A stretch of 58,284 nt of DNA from Lachnospiraceae bacterium OF09-6 (GCA_003435055.1 QUMM01000020.1:1-58284); one strand, 5' to 3'. Counted from the stretch's first letter, positions 44,221 through 53,692 are shown. Notes: generated by a model from the letters alone, not told the origin. Made by a program: numbers and translations.

Positions 44221-45306
44221 TTATTTCTCTGCCGGCTTCACTGAGCGAAGTATGGAATCCATATAATGCAGCGCCCCTTCATCATCTGTATTTAGCATAA
44301 TCATGTAGAGTCTGTCATCATTTCCTCCAATAAAAGATGTCAGGCTGATTTCTTCCTCCGGAACAGTACAGGTCTCACATAAAATACCATTGATCTTCAT
44401 CTGCTTCACATCACTGTAACCTGCTTCCCGATAACTTTCTGCAATTGCATCACTGTCCAGCTTTGTCTTATCAATCAGCGCATAATTGACAATAAGAGAT
44501 ACATCCTCTGATTCACATTCTGCTTTATATAAGATTCCCTGCTCTGTTTCCTCATCTGTCAGATTGTAATAATCCCAATAAGATGGAAGATAAATCTGAA
44601 ATTCGTCCTCAAAGGATACCCAGGTTCCCTCATATTCAGCCTTGCTTTCGTCAAAGGTATACTCTTCCACAGCATTATCCGCTTCCTTCGAGTTCTCCTG
44701 ACTGTCACCGCCAATTTTTCCGGCTATAGTGCCACCTTTATCTTCTTTCTTTCCTTCTGCTGCATTTTTGGCAATTCTGGCAGCTTCTGCACTATCTTCC
44801 ATCTGCTCATAAAACTCATCATCCGGTTTTGCTGTCAAGGTGATGCTGTCACATACTTCATCCAGTTCTCCCAACAGCTGATCAAATTCCGCTTTTACAT
44901 CTGTATCCTTTGTATACGCCTGATAATCAGTCGGTGTGGAATAATAAAAATTCAATGCCTCTTCTTCATCGAATCCAATATACTCATATCCCGGATTATC
45001 TTTAAAATCTGTATTTACCGAACAGCCAATCTTCAGCAATTCTCCTCCTGCGTCATAACCGTCTTTCTTATATTTCTCATAGCTGTCCTTATGATAAAAG
45101 GTAACATAGCTTTCTTCTGCTTCTACTGTTACATTCTGATACCAGTCCTCTGGCATCTCTAATTTTATGCCATTTTCAAAATAATAAACATACTTTCCGT
45201 TTTCTGCCTGATAATCATAAAAGTCTTCAAAATCACCTGCAAATGCTGTCATTGGAACGACCATCACGGCCAAAGCTGTCATTGCTGCTGTTGCTTTCTT
45301 CTTCAT
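44221..45306 (-). CDS. secreted acidic protein of unknown function
   Basis: 361 residues. Clear signal peptide MKKKATAAMTALAVMVVPM then TAFAG. The mature part is rich in Asp, Glu and Tyr. Two similar halves are visible: ENGIKLEMPEDWYQNVTVEAEESYVTFYH (about 35-65) and EDEFQIYLPSYWDYYNLTDEETEQGILYKAE (about 235-265), each like the lipoprotein/PsbP-type beta fold seen in many clostridial surface proteins, joined by an acidic Lys/Gly linker (about 165-215). No lipobox and no catalytic motif recognised. Own promoter and terminator. Start 45306 has AGGAGG at 9 bases; the ATG at 45315 touches the ribosome site. Confidence 0.8.
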   Translation of the reverse strand: MKKKATAAMTALAVMVVPMTAFAGDFEDFYDYQAENGKYVYYFENGIKLEMPEDWYQNVTVEAEESYVTFYHKDSYEKYKKDGYDAGGELLKIGCSVNTDFKDNPGYEYIGFDEEEALNFYYSTPTDYQAYTKDTDVKAEFDQLLGELDEVCDSITLTAKPDDEFYEQMEDSAEAARIAKNAAEGKKEDKGGTIAGKIGGDSQENSKEADNAVEEYTFDESKAEYEGTWVSFEDEFQIYLPSYWDYYNLTDEETEQGILYKAECESEDVSLIVNYALIDKTKLDSDAIAESYREAGYSDVKQMKINGILCETCTVPEEEISLTSFIGGNDDRLYMIMLNTDDEGALHYMDSILRSVKPAEK

Positions 45307-45383
45307 AACTGACATCCTCCTGTTCTGCTTCCTACTGTTTCCACGTTGCATTCGGTCTCAAATTTCTGCTTTTCTATGCTTCC

Positions 45384-45412
45384 ATTCTATCATCCATTCT
45401 GATATGACTCAA
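45384..45412 (-). promoter_or_regulatory. promoter of the secreted-protein gene
   Basis: Minus-strand TTGAGT (45407-45412), 17 bases, TAGAAT (45384-45389). Confidence 0.65.
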
Positions 45413-45464
45413 TTCTTTTCTGTAAACAGGCATGAAGCTGAATCATAAGTTCTGCGAAACCTGC

Positions 45465-46334
45465 TTAATATGCAATGATCTCGTATCCGTCTTCCGTGAT
45501 CAGCACCTGAATCTCCCACTGTGCGGATGGTTTGCCATCTTCGGTATAGACCGTCCAGCCGTCTTCTTCATCCTGGAAGATATCAGCACTTCCCATGTTG
45601 ATCATCGGCTCGATAGTGAACATCATACCTGGTACCATCAGCATCTCTTCGCCCCGTCTGGATACGTAGCTTACCCACGGATCTTCGTGAAACTCCAGTC
45701 CTACCCCATGTCCACCGATCTCACGCACTACGGAATAACCATGTGCCTGTGCATAATCATTAACAGCCTGTCCCATGTCACCTAAAAATCCCCATGGTTT
45801 TACTTCTTTCAGTCCCACTTCGATACTTTCTTTTGTCACTTCCACCAGTTTGCGTTTTTCTTCCGATACTTCTCCGATACAGAACATTCTGGAGGAATCC
45901 GAAAAATAGCCATTCAGAATTGTGGATACATCCACATTTACGATATCGCCTTCTTTTAATACCACTTTATCAGATGGGATTCCGTGGCATACCACTTCGT
46001 TGATAGAAGTACACACGCTCTTCGGAAATCCTTCATAATCCAATGGTGCCGGAATACCACCCCGCTTTGTAGTCTCATCATATACCCACTGATCAATCTC
46101 TTCCGTGGTTACCCCTGCCTTGATATGCTCTGCCACATAGTCCAGCACTGCAATATTAATCTTCGCACTTTCTTTGATCGCTGCAATCTGTTCCGGTGTC
46201 TTGATCATAGAATGATCTGGCACCTCTGCTCCTTCTCTCTCAAACTGTGCAATCTTCTCATCAAATGCTTCATGGCACTTTTTATATTTTTTCCCACTGC
46301 CACACCAGCAGGCATCATTTCTTCCAAGCTTCAA
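45465..46334 (-). CDS. map: methionine aminopeptidase type I with N-terminal SEC-C motif
   Basis: Removes the initiator Met from new proteins. 289 residues, longer than E. coli Map by an N-terminal SEC-C zinc motif (CWCGSGKKYKKCH, residues 9-21) thought to help ribosome association. Metal ligands present: Asp in VNVDVST, Asp in GYFSDSSRMF, His in GGHGVGLEFHEDP, Glu in MFTIEPMI and Glu in SAQWEIQ (where EHT is more usual than EIQ). Start is TTG 46334 (MKLGRNDACWC) with an AGGG nearby, because the SEC-C motif begins there. Preceded by a palindromic intergenic block. Confidence 0.93.
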   Translation of the reverse strand: MKLGRNDACWCGSGKKYKKCHEAFDEKIAQFEREGAEVPDHSMIKTPEQIAAIKESAKINIAVLDYVAEHIKAGVTTEEIDQWVYDETTKRGGIPAPLDYEGFPKSVCTSINEVVCHGIPSDKVVLKEGDIVNVDVSTILNGYFSDSSRMFCIGEVSEEKRKLVEVTKESIEVGLKEVKPWGFLGDMGQAVNDYAQAHGYSVVREIGGHGVGLEFHEDPWVSYVSRRGEEMLMVPGMMFTIEPMINMGSADIFQDEEDGWTVYTEDGKPSAQWEIQVLITEDGYEIIAY

Positions 46335-46387
46335 CCCTATTACTTCCTTTCCTTCCAGACCAGGTTCTGTCTGACTCCTCTTTTGTA

Positions 46388-46495
46388 AAAACTATGAGAA
46401 ACACGCTCTGCGAGTTTCTCAAGTTATCGCGGCAGTCGCCAAGGTCTCGTGCAAGCACGTACTTTGGCTCGTTGCTCGCGTAAACTGCGAAAAGC
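46388..46495. repeat. palindrome-rich intergenic block between copA and map
   Basis: First, GAGAAAC-ACGCTCTGCGA-GTTTCTC (46396-46420) is a nested hairpin whose loop itself has CGC/GCG. Then a larger nested structure at about 46428-46485: GCAGT and GCCAAG on the left pair with CTTTGGC and ACTGC on the right, around GTGC/GCAC, with CGCG arms. GC content is above its surroundings. No ORF. Likely a dispersed repeat or a structured RNA. Confidence 0.65.
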
Positions 46496-46522
46496 CGGCC
46501 GTAATCACAGCCAGCTTTTTCG
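46488..46522 (-). terminator. copA terminator
   Basis: On the minus strand AAAGCTGGC pairs with GCCGGCTTT, followed by a short T run. 15 bases after the restored copA stop. Confidence 0.65.
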
Positions 46523-46536
46523 TTTCATTTTTTCAA

Positions 46537-49118
46537 TTATGCATGAATTCCGGTTACTTCGTAATCCTGTGCTTCTACTGCATTTTTCAGTACATCATCT
46601 GCCACTTCACTGCTCATGGTCACTACAGCAGTTCCGCTCTCATGACTTACCACTGCTTCTGTTACACCATCGATTGCTTCCAGAGTCTTCTTTACTCTGC
46701 TTCGCAGTGTCCACACATCATACCTTTGATTTCCATTGTCTTTGTCATTTTGTCATTCTCCTTTTCTTCTTTTTCTATACTCTCTATATTCGAATCATTC
46801 CGTAACTTTTCCTGATGGGCATTCCCCTTCTTACTTCTGTGCTTCTTGTCTTTTCTTGCGTCGTACATGGAAAACAGGTTCAGACGCAGGGCATTACTTA
46901 CCACGCAGAAGCTGGAAAGGCTCATGGCCGCTGCTCCGAACATCGGATTCAGCTTCCAGCCAAATATAGGATACCACAAACCTGCCGCCAGTGGAATACC
47001 AATTATGTTATAAAAGAATGCCCAGAACAGATTCTCATGGATATTTCGCAAAGTTGCACGGCTCAGACGGATAGCCGCCGGCACATCCAGCAGACGACTC
47101 TTCATCAGCACCACATCTGCCGCATCAATAGCGATATCTGTCCCCGCTCCAATGGCAATCCCAATATCTGCACGGGTCAGAGCCGGTGCATCGTTGATAC
47201 CATCACCTACCATGGCTACTTTTCCTTTTTCTTTCAGCTTCCGGACTACTTCTTCTTTTCCATCCGGTAAGACTCCTGCAATGACCTCATCCACACCAGC
47301 CTGTTTTCCGATGGCTTTTGCAGTCCGTTCATTGTCACCAGTCAGCATAACTACATGAATACCCATATTCTTCAGTTCCTGAATGGCCTGATAGCTATCT
47401 TCCTTGATGACATCTGCTACAGCAATCATGCCCAGAAGTTCCTCATCTCTTGCAAAGAAAAGAGGGGTCTTTCCTTCTTCCGCCAGACGGTCTGCCACAT
47501 TCTGAATATTAGCCGGGATCTTCACTCTGTTCTCAATGAACTTCCGGTTGCCACCGGTCAGCTTTCTTCCATCCAGCGTTCCAGTCAGACCATTTCCGGC
47601 TACTGCCTCAAACTCGTCCACCGTTCTGCCAGACAGATTCTTTTCTTTTCCTCTCTGTACAATGGCTCTGGCCAGTGGATGTTCACTCTTCTGTTCCAGA
47701 TCAAAAGCCGCCTGAAGCAATTCTTCTTCGCTGTGTCCATCTGCCGGAACCATATCCGTCACCTGCGGTTCTCCACTGGTGATTGTTCCGGTCTTATCCA
47801 GTGCTACCACATCGGTTTTTCCGGTTTCTTCCAGAGACACGGCTGTCTTAAACATAATACCATGTTTGGCACCCATGCCATTTCCTACCATGATCGCCAC
47901 CGGAGTGGCCAGTCCCAGAGCACACGGGCAGCTGATTACCAGAACAGAAATACCTCTTGCCAGTGCAAATCCCACGCTCTGTCCGGCCAGCAGCCAGATC
48001 AGGATCGTAGCCACTGCGATCGTAATAACAGCCGGAACAAAAACTCCAGATACCCGGTCCGCTACTTTAGCAATCGGCGCCTTGGTAGCTGCCGCATCAC
48101 TGACCATCTGGATGATCTGAGATAAAGTAGTATCTTCTCCAACTCTGGTTGCTTCACAGCGCAGGAAGCCAGACTGGTTCAGTGTTGCAGCTGATACACT
48201 GTCTCCTGTTTCCTTATCCACCGGAATACTTTCGCCGGTCAGTGCTGATTCATTCACCGCACTGGTTCCTTCCAGTATGATACCGTCTACGGGTATATTC
48301 TCTCCTGGTCGTACCACGAACTGATCCCCGATCCGTACCTGCTCAATCCCTACCTCAGTCTCCACACCGTCCCGCAGAACAGTAGCCATCTTTGGTGCAA
48401 GCTTCATCAGACTCTTTAAGGCATCTGTAGTCTTTCCCTTGGATCTGGCCTCCAGCATCTTTCCTACCGTAATCAATGTCAGGATCATGGCAGCTGATTC
48501 AAAATAAAACTCATGCATATAGCTCATCACAGCCTCTGCATCTCCTGCCACCTGTGCTCCTGTCATGGCAAACAATGCATAAACACTGTAAATATAGGAT
48601 GCACCTGATCCCAGCGCTACCAGAGTATCCATATTGAGTGATTTATGAATGACACCCTTGATTCCATTGATAAAGAACTTCTGATTGATCACCATAATCG
48701 CTGTGGTAAACAGCAGCTGTACCAGTCCCATAGCCACATGATTGCCATCAAAGAAAGACGGTAGCGGCCAGTTCCACATCATATGTCCCATCGACACATA
48801 CATCAATGGAATCAGAAGAACCAAAGATGCGATCAGTCGCTTCTTCATCTTCGGTGTCTCTGTGTCTTTTAGCATATTGTCATAATTCGGAGCCGATGCT
48901 GTCGCTGTTCCATTCTCTTTCCTTTTCAGTGATGCTCCATAACCGGCATCGGTCACTGCCTGGATAATAGCCTCCGGCGCAGCCGTACCCTCTACTCCCA
49001 TGGAGTTCGTCAGCAGACTGACGGAGCAGGATGTCACACCCGGCACCGCCGAAACAGCCTTTTCCACACGGGAACTGCAAGCTGCACAGCTCATCCCCGT
49101 TACCTGATATTGTTCCAT
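46537..49118 (-). pseudogene. copA: copper-exporting P-type ATPase, C-terminal metal domain frameshifted
   Basis: Cu(I) efflux pump. Start 49118 ([18 protein letters not shown], ribosome site GGAAGGTG). N-terminal HMA domain (CAAC), eight helices, [10 protein letters not shown] in TM6, phosphorylation site [15 protein letters not shown], and hinge [10 protein letters not shown]. The frame as read stops at 46692 just after a second HMA metal motif ([18 protein letters not shown]). One missing base there restores [21 protein letters not shown]... to a stop at 46537, giving a C-terminal HMA domain. The pump core is complete, so the protein may be functional even as read. Second gene of a csoR-copA operon. 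Confidence 0.88.
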
Positions 49119-49137
49119 TTTCTTCACCTTCCTTGTA

Positions 49138-49455
49138 TTACTTCATTAGTTTCGGCAATACATCTACCAGTTCCTGAATAACTTCGTCGTGCCCTTCCCG
49201 GATATTCTCTGCCACACAGGTCTCGATGTGATTGGCCAGCAGTTTCTTATTAAAACTGTTCAATGCTGCATTGATCGCTGACACCTGAACCAGAATATCG
49301 ATACAGTAAGCATCCTTCTCCAGCATTCCCTGAATGCCCCGCACCTGCCCTTCGATCCGCTTCAGGCGATTCATCAGATCCCGATATTCTTTGTCAGACC
49401 GCTCTTTATGTTTTTCACAGCAGCAACAGACTTTTTCTTTTTTATCTTCTCCCAT
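49138..49455 (-). CDS. csoR: copper-sensing repressor CsoR
   Basis: DUF156 family four-helix repressor that leaves DNA on Cu(I) binding. 105 residues. The Cu(I) ligand set C-H-C is present: Cys in DAYCIDIL, His and Cys in NHIETC. Core [19 protein letters not shown] is typical. The N-terminal tail is unusually Cys-rich ([10 protein letters not shown], residues 8-17) and could offer extra metal sites. Two CsoR boxes stand in its promoter. copA follows 19 bases downstream. Confidence 0.95.
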   Translation of the reverse strand: MGEDKKEKVCCCCEKHKERSDKEYRDLMNRLKRIEGQVRGIQGMLEKDAYCIDILVQVSAINAALNSFNKKLLANHIETCVAENIREGHDEVIQELVDVLPKLMK

Positions 49456-49499
49456 TTTTCATCTCCTGTTAAATCATTGCTTTTCACAACATCATTATC

Positions 49500-49562
49500 A
49501 TACCCCTGCGGGGTATTTTTCTTTATAATTTGTAATATATACCCCCATAGGGTATTTGTCAA
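49500..49562 (-). promoter_or_regulatory. csoR-copA promoter with two CsoR operators
   Basis: TTGACA (49557-49562), 17 bases, TATATT (49534-49539) on the minus strand. The dyad ATACCC-n5-GGGTAT (49539-49555) fills the spacer, and a second (49500-49516) lies just downstream. Both fit the CsoR GC-tract palindrome. Predicted autoregulation, released by copper. Confidence 0.88.
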
Positions 49563-49582
49563 TGCTTAGATACAAATTTTAT

Positions 49583-49624
49583 AAAAAAACACTGCATAGT
49601 ATTTCTCTACTACCATGCAGTGTT
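49583..49624 (-). terminator. thrH terminator
   Basis: CACTGCAT pairs with ATGCAGTG. The minus strand continues with TTTTTTT. 20 bases past the thrH stop. Confidence 0.85.
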
Positions 49625-49643
49625 CTTGATCATTCTTATATTC

Positions 49644-50243
49644 TTACAATGCTTTTTTGATGGCGTTCATCAGTTCCTCATAGGTCTCATAAGCCTGCAA
49701 TTCCGAATGCTCTGCCTTGATCTCCGGTGTACTGCGGAATAAGAATCCAGCCTTGCTTGCTCCGATCATCCCCAGATCGTTGTAGCTGTCTCCACTGGCA
49801 ATTGTCTCAAATCCAATGGACTGTAATGCCTTTACCGTGGTCAGCTTGGTTTGGTCTACACGCATACGGAAACCAGTAATCTCTCCGTTCTCTGCCACTT
49901 CCAAAGTGTTACAGAAAATGGTCGGCCAGCCCAGCTTCTTCATCAGCGGCATGGCAAACTGTTCAAAGGTGTCACTGATGATGATCACCTGCGTCATAGA
50001 ACGCAGTTCATCCAAAAATGCTTTTGCTCCTGGCATCGGCTCAATCTTCTCAATTGTCTGCTGAATCTCCTTCAGCCCCATTCCATACTGCTTTAATACA
50101 TCCAGTCTGTACTTCATCAGCTTGTCGTAATCCGGTTCCTCTCTGGTTGTCTTCTCCAACTCTGCAATGCCGCTTTCCTTCGCAAATTCCACCCAGATTT
50201 CCGGTACCAGAACACCTTCCAGATCCAAACATACAATATTCAT
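49644..50243 (-). CDS. thrH: phosphoserine phosphatase / homoserine phosphotransferase ThrH
   Basis: HAD-family enzyme of 199 residues. The catalytic loop reads DLEGVLVPEIW, where the second acidic residue is Glu, the mark of ThrH rather than SerB. Other HAD motifs: IIISDTFEQF (motif 2 Ser/Thr), the Lys of DQTKLTTVKAL, and SGDSYNDLGMI (motif 4). ThrH can move phosphate from phosphoserine to homoserine, bridging serine and threonine synthesis. Own promoter and terminator. Confidence 0.92.
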   Translation of the reverse strand: MNIVCLDLEGVLVPEIWVEFAKESGIAELEKTTREEPDYDKLMKYRLDVLKQYGMGLKEIQQTIEKIEPMPGAKAFLDELRSMTQVIIISDTFEQFAMPLMKKLGWPTIFCNTLEVAENGEITGFRMRVDQTKLTTVKALQSIGFETIASGDSYNDLGMIGASKAGFLFRSTPEIKAEHSELQAYETYEELMNAIKKAL

Positions 50244-50294
50244 AATCTTTCGCCTCCAGCTTTCTCGTTTTCAGACACGTATTCATTAATTTCT

Positions 50295-50322
50295 ATCCTA
50301 CAACACCTGTTTCATTCGTCAA
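50295..50322 (-). promoter_or_regulatory. thrH promoter
   Basis: Minus-strand TTGACG (50317-50322), 16 bases, TAGGAT (50295-50300). Confidence 0.55.
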
Positions 50323-50344
50323 ATCCTTTTCCGGAAAACATCAT

Positions 50345-50398
50345 AAAAAAAGATCACAGCACCTGTTCTGAAAACAGACACCATGATCTCTTTTTTAC
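50345..50398. terminator. terminator of queT
   Basis: AGATCA pairs with TGATCT around an inner CTGTT/AACAG stem. Poly-A to the left and poly-T to the right make it usable on both strands. Confidence 0.75.
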
Positions 50399-50897
50399 TT
50401 TTCGACTGCTGTTGTCGCGCCGAATATGGTATGACGATACTTGCTCAGTGCTCCGTAAAGAATCATTCCCAGCACACCGCAGGAAATCACTTCACCAATT
50501 CCGACTGTCAGCATCATAAACGGGATCGGCAGATTTACTCCATATCCATAATAAAGAGTAAACGGAACGATCAGGCATTTGCCACAATCGGAGGTACCGG
50601 AGCCAGCCACTTACTGCTATTTCGCAGCTTGTAGGTAAATACCGCACCGATCAGTGTCGCAATACTTCCAAAGATCACATCCATCAGAATTGCTCCTCCC
50701 AGGAAGTTGGAAATGATGCATCCCACAAACAGACCCGGAATCGCTGCCGGTGTAAATACCGGTAAAATCGTCAGGGCCTCTGAAATGCGCACCTGCACCT
50801 CTCCGAAGCTGAATGCTGCAAATACAGTGGTCAGCACTACATACACTGCTGCAATTGCTGCAGCCTGTACCAGAAATAAAGTACCTTTGTTTTTCAT
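50395..50897 (-). pseudogene. queT: QueT family transporter, frameshifted as read
   Basis: Small membrane protein, about 167 residues after repair, of the QueT group (ECF-type S component, predicted to import queuosine precursors). Part 1: FLVQAAAIAAVYVVLTTVFAAFSFGEVQVRISEALTILPVF and ISNFLGGAILMDVIFGSIATLIGAV. The frame breaks near 50573 after PPIVANA and resumes with LIVPFTLYYGYGVNLPIPFMMLTVGIGEVISCGVLGMILY. One C (GCCCTGATC) cures it. The long structured leader upstream suggests riboswitch control by a deazapurine. Confidence 0.85.
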
Positions 50898-50904
50898 ATT
50901 CTCT

Positions 50905-51012
50905 TTTCTCCTTTAGTTTTGTTTTACGAGTGGAAGGTCACGAACACTCGGCACATTTATAGGCGGTGACCGCCTTGCAAGCCCTGTACGACCTTGTTTT
51001 TGTGGGCTTACA
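50905..51012 (-). promoter_or_regulatory. structured queT leader, candidate preQ1-type riboswitch
   Basis: On the minus strand three hairpins precede the ribosome site: AAGCCC/GGGCTT (51004-51009 with 50979-50984), GGCGG/CCGCC (50962-50974) and CGAGTG/CACTCG (50945-50950 with 50927-50932). The loop of the first has AAGGTC (50990-50995), exactly complementary to GACCTT in the loop of the third (50934-50939): a loop-loop or pseudoknot contact. The tail AAAACAAAACTAAAGGAG follows. queT genes are known targets of preQ1 riboswitches. I could not match a class confidently; class III is the nearest in outline. Confidence 0.6.
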
Positions 51013-51018
51013 ACGTGT

Positions 51019-51046
51019 GTGAGTATAGCATAGTACTCACAAAAAA
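51019..51046 (-). promoter_or_regulatory. queT promoter with dyad
   Basis: Minus-strand TTGCTT (51041-51046 region), 17 bases, TATACT. The perfect GTGAGTA...TACTCAC dyad (51019-51040) fills the spacer and -10, which suggests repression in addition to the leader. Confidence 0.5.
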
Positions 51047-51078
51047 GCAAGCCCCGAATCTCTTCAGAGCCTGCTTCG
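51041..51078 (-). terminator. terminator of the flavodiiron gene
   Basis: On the minus strand GCAGGCTCTGA pairs with a GGGGCTTGC-side arm, followed by TTTTTT. It starts 17 bases past the gene stop and its T tract overlaps the next promoter. Confidence 0.8.
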
Positions 51079-51094
51079 TTTCTTATTTTTTCTC

Positions 51095-52250
51095 TTATTT
51101 GCAGAGTTCTTCTGCCATGGCGTCCAGCTGCTGAAGATTTTCTTCTTTTACTGCTGACATAATGGTGCAGCTGTTTTCCAGCCATGTGATATCTTTGCTC
51201 TTTTCAAATTTTGCACGAATGACTTTTCCTGCCATTGGTGCCCAGGAACCATTCTCAATAATACCAATCGTACGATTCTGATAGTTACGTTCTACCAGTT
51301 CTTCTACGAAGGTTCTCATAAATGGGAATGCTTCTCCGTTATAAGTCAGGGAAGCCAGCACCAGCTTGCCATAACGGAAGGAATCTTCTACTGCTTCTGC
51401 ATATCGCAGCGTGCCAGATCAAAGAGAGATACCTTCGGGCAGCCTTTTTCTTCCAGCTTCTGTGCCAGAATCTCTGCTGCTTTCTTTGTATTTCCATAAA
51501 CTGAAGCGTAAGCAATGACAACACCTTCTGATTCTACTTTATAAGAAGACCAGATATCATATTTTTCAATATAATGTCCCAGGTTCTCTGTCAGAACAGG
51601 TCCATGAAGCGGCAGATGATCTGAATATCCAGTGCTGCAGCCTTCTTCAGTAAAGTCTGTACCGGTGCACCATACTTTCCTACGATACCGATATAGTAAC
51701 GACGTGCTTCGCAATCCCAGTCTTCTTCCACATCCAGTGCGCCAAACTTTCCAAATCCGTCTGCGGAAAACAGTACTTTTTCTGTGCTCTCATATGTAAC
51801 CATGACTTCTGGCCAGTGTACCATCGGTGCAAATACAAAATTCAGTACATGCTTTCCAAGTTCCAGTGTTCCGCCGTTCTTTACTTCCAGCTTCTGATCC
51901 TTCAGATCCATCTCAGGGAAGAAATTTGCCATCATGCCAAAAGTCTTTGCATTTGCTACAACGGTAGTCTCCGGGTATGCTTTCATGAAATTGCAGATAT
52001 TCGCTGCATGATCTGGCTCCATATGCTGTACTACCAGATAATCTGGCTTCCTTCCATCCAGAACTTTAGCAACATTTCCCAGCCATTCTTCTGTAAAATG
52101 GATATCTACTGTATCCATCACTGCAATCTTCTCATCCATAATTACATAAGAATTGTAAGCCATACCATTCGGCACATCATACTGTCCTTCAAACAGATCC
52201 ACCTGGTGATCATTCACTCCTACATAAAAAATACTATCTGTAATAAACAT
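51095..52250 (-). pseudogene. fprA: flavodiiron protein (FprA family A-type flavoprotein), two frameshifts as read
   Basis: Reduces O2 to water (or NO) to protect an anaerobe. About 386 residues if repaired. The metallo-beta-lactamase part gives the diiron ligands: VVQHMEPDHAANI, MVHWPEVMV and FSADGFGKFG, with the last His in CPLHGPVL. The frame breaks near 51611, just before that His (one C, TGCCCGCTT, restores ICPLHGP), and again near 51394 in the flavodoxin domain (VVIAYASVYGNTKKAAE ... ARCDMQ / EAVEDSFRYGKLVLASLTYNGEAFPFM). No active-site residue is lost. Sequence error is the simplest explanation. Confidence 0.88.
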
Positions 52251-52351
52251 AGGTCTTCTCCTCCGTTCGTAGCGTAACTATTTATTTTCCATTTTCAATC
52301 GCCATGCCCTATTGTAGCACAGGCACTCACTTTCTTCAATGTACTTTTCTT

Positions 52352-52582
52352 TTATATTTCCGTAAAAGAAAATCGTTCTTTTGTGCCGGTAGCATCCACA
52401 TCATAGACCAGTGTTCCATCCTTCAGTTCCTGCTTCTCCCAGGTCAGTTCCTGATCCTTCACCTTGCTCCGGATCCAGGCATCTGTATCTTCTGTCTCAA
52501 TCTCTTCGATAAAAATATCCCGCATCTGGTTGTTAGCACATTCATTAAAAATCTCCCATACTACCTCATAGCTCTTTTTCAT
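52352..52582 (-). CDS. small acidic hypothetical protein
   Basis: 76 residues, no family recognised. Acidic with Trp/Tyr (SYEVVWEIFNECANNQMRDIFIEEIETEDTDAWIRSKV), then a beta-like half (GTLVYDVDATGTKERFSF). No membrane helix or Cys pair. It overlaps the stop of the CmpB-like gene by four bases (ATGA), so it is translated from the same mRNA and probably works with it. Confidence 0.75.
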   Translation of the reverse strand: MKKSYEVVWEIFNECANNQMRDIFIEEIETEDTDAWIRSKVKDQELTWEKQELKDGTLVYDVDATGTKERFSFTEI

Positions 52583-53427
52583 GCCTGTTCCCCACTCTTT
52601 CTGTACTTCTTTACGGTCTGATGGAAAATATTGCGTATCTTGGACTTACGTTCGGTACCGTATCCTTTAAATCCCTTGACACGGTTCAAAGCTGCACGAT
52701 GACCGCTGCCCATGCGCTTTGTCACACGTTCCAGACTTTCTCTGGTAAAACGAAGTCTTTCCTCTGCCAGACGATCGCTGGCTGCCTGTTTCTTTTCCTC
52801 CAGAGCCTCTCCCGCTGCCTGACTCCTCTGCTGCACGGTACTGACGAACTGCTCCATATGCTGGTTCAGTGCTTCTTCCATAGCTGCTACATTCCGTTCA
52901 AATCCAGTCAGTGCAGATACGGTCAGTGTGGCATCTGCTGCCAGCAGAGCCATGAAAATCAACGAAAACAACTCCATCAGAATCGGAGTAATCCATGTCG
53001 TGGCATCCCTGGTGACCGGTGCGATCACATAGATAACCAGCAGCCCTGCCACACCAAATCCTACCGAAGCCGGAAAGCAGACTCTTCCGTTGATATTCAG
53101 TGGCACATCACTATAATCCCACCAATATGCATGGAACAGCTTCTCCAGCCCCCAGGAAGTTACATACTCCAGTACAATGCTTCCAAAAAACGCTACCAGA
53201 AATACCTGCCACCAGGTATAACTGATCTCACCCTGATTCTGACTGGTAAACCAGTCCATTAATGCCATAATCGTTGCTGCTCCTACTCCATAGATCGGAC
53301 AGACCGGACCATACAGAAAGCCTCTGTTCTGCCAGGATCCGCTCTTCACGGTGCAAAAAATGGATTCATAAATCCAGCCCATGCAGCTGAATATGACAAA
53401 ATATACAAAATACTTACTGATCCACAT
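52579..53427 (-). CDS. CmpB-type putative ABC transporter permease
   Basis: 282 residues. About five to six helices in residues 5-190 (YFVYFVIFSCMGWIYESIFC, GVGAATIMALMDWF, WWQVFLVAFFGSIVLEYVTSW, FGVAGLLVIYVIAPV, LMELFSLIFMALLAADATLTVSAL). The conserved RGFLYGPVCPIYGVGA motif of PF06541 (ABC_trans_CmpB) is present, then a cytoplasmic coiled coil (about 190-245) and a basic tail. Despite the family name no ATPase is nearby, and the true role is uncertain. Start 53427 (MWISKYFVYF) with AGGGGAAG; the ORF opens 14 codons earlier. Confidence 0.8.
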   Translation of the reverse strand: MWISKYFVYFVIFSCMGWIYESIFCTVKSGSWQNRGFLYGPVCPIYGVGAATIMALMDWFTSQNQGEISYTWWQVFLVAFFGSIVLEYVTSWGLEKLFHAYWWDYSDVPLNINGRVCFPASVGFGVAGLLVIYVIAPVTRDATTWITPILMELFSLIFMALLAADATLTVSALTGFERNVAAMEEALNQHMEQFVSTVQQRSQAAGEALEEKKQAASDRLAEERLRFTRESLERVTKRMGSGHRAALNRVKGFKGYGTERKSKIRNIFHQTVKKYRKSGEQA

Positions 53428-53644
53428 ATGATTCTTCCCCTTACTGTCGGTTTTGGTTACTGCCATCATTCTAACACAGGCAAATCCTTCTTTACAAGTT
53501 CCAACATTCTTCCTGGCTTTTCCAGGATTCCCATAAATACAGGCTTTCCGGCTGTCAAGTAGAAAAACCCGCTATTTTTTTCTCCGATTTTTAGTAATTA
53601 TTTTCCTTTTCATTTCCTGTATAATGAGTTATCATAGTACTCGG

Positions 53645-53692
53645 ACACCAGATATTGTGTTTACATAATATAATTAAAACTATATCTGGTTG
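53645..53692 (+). promoter_or_regulatory. two NrdR boxes before nrdD
   Basis: ACACCAGATATTGTGT (53645-53660) and AAACTATATCTGGTTG (53677-53692) match the NrdR consensus ACACTATATnTnGTGT, and their starts are 32 bases apart, i.e. three helical turns, as is usual. TATAAT elements occur at 53620-53625 (upstream) and 53669-53674 (between the boxes). Repression by NrdR at high dATP is predicted. nrdR itself is not in the window. Confidence 0.82.
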
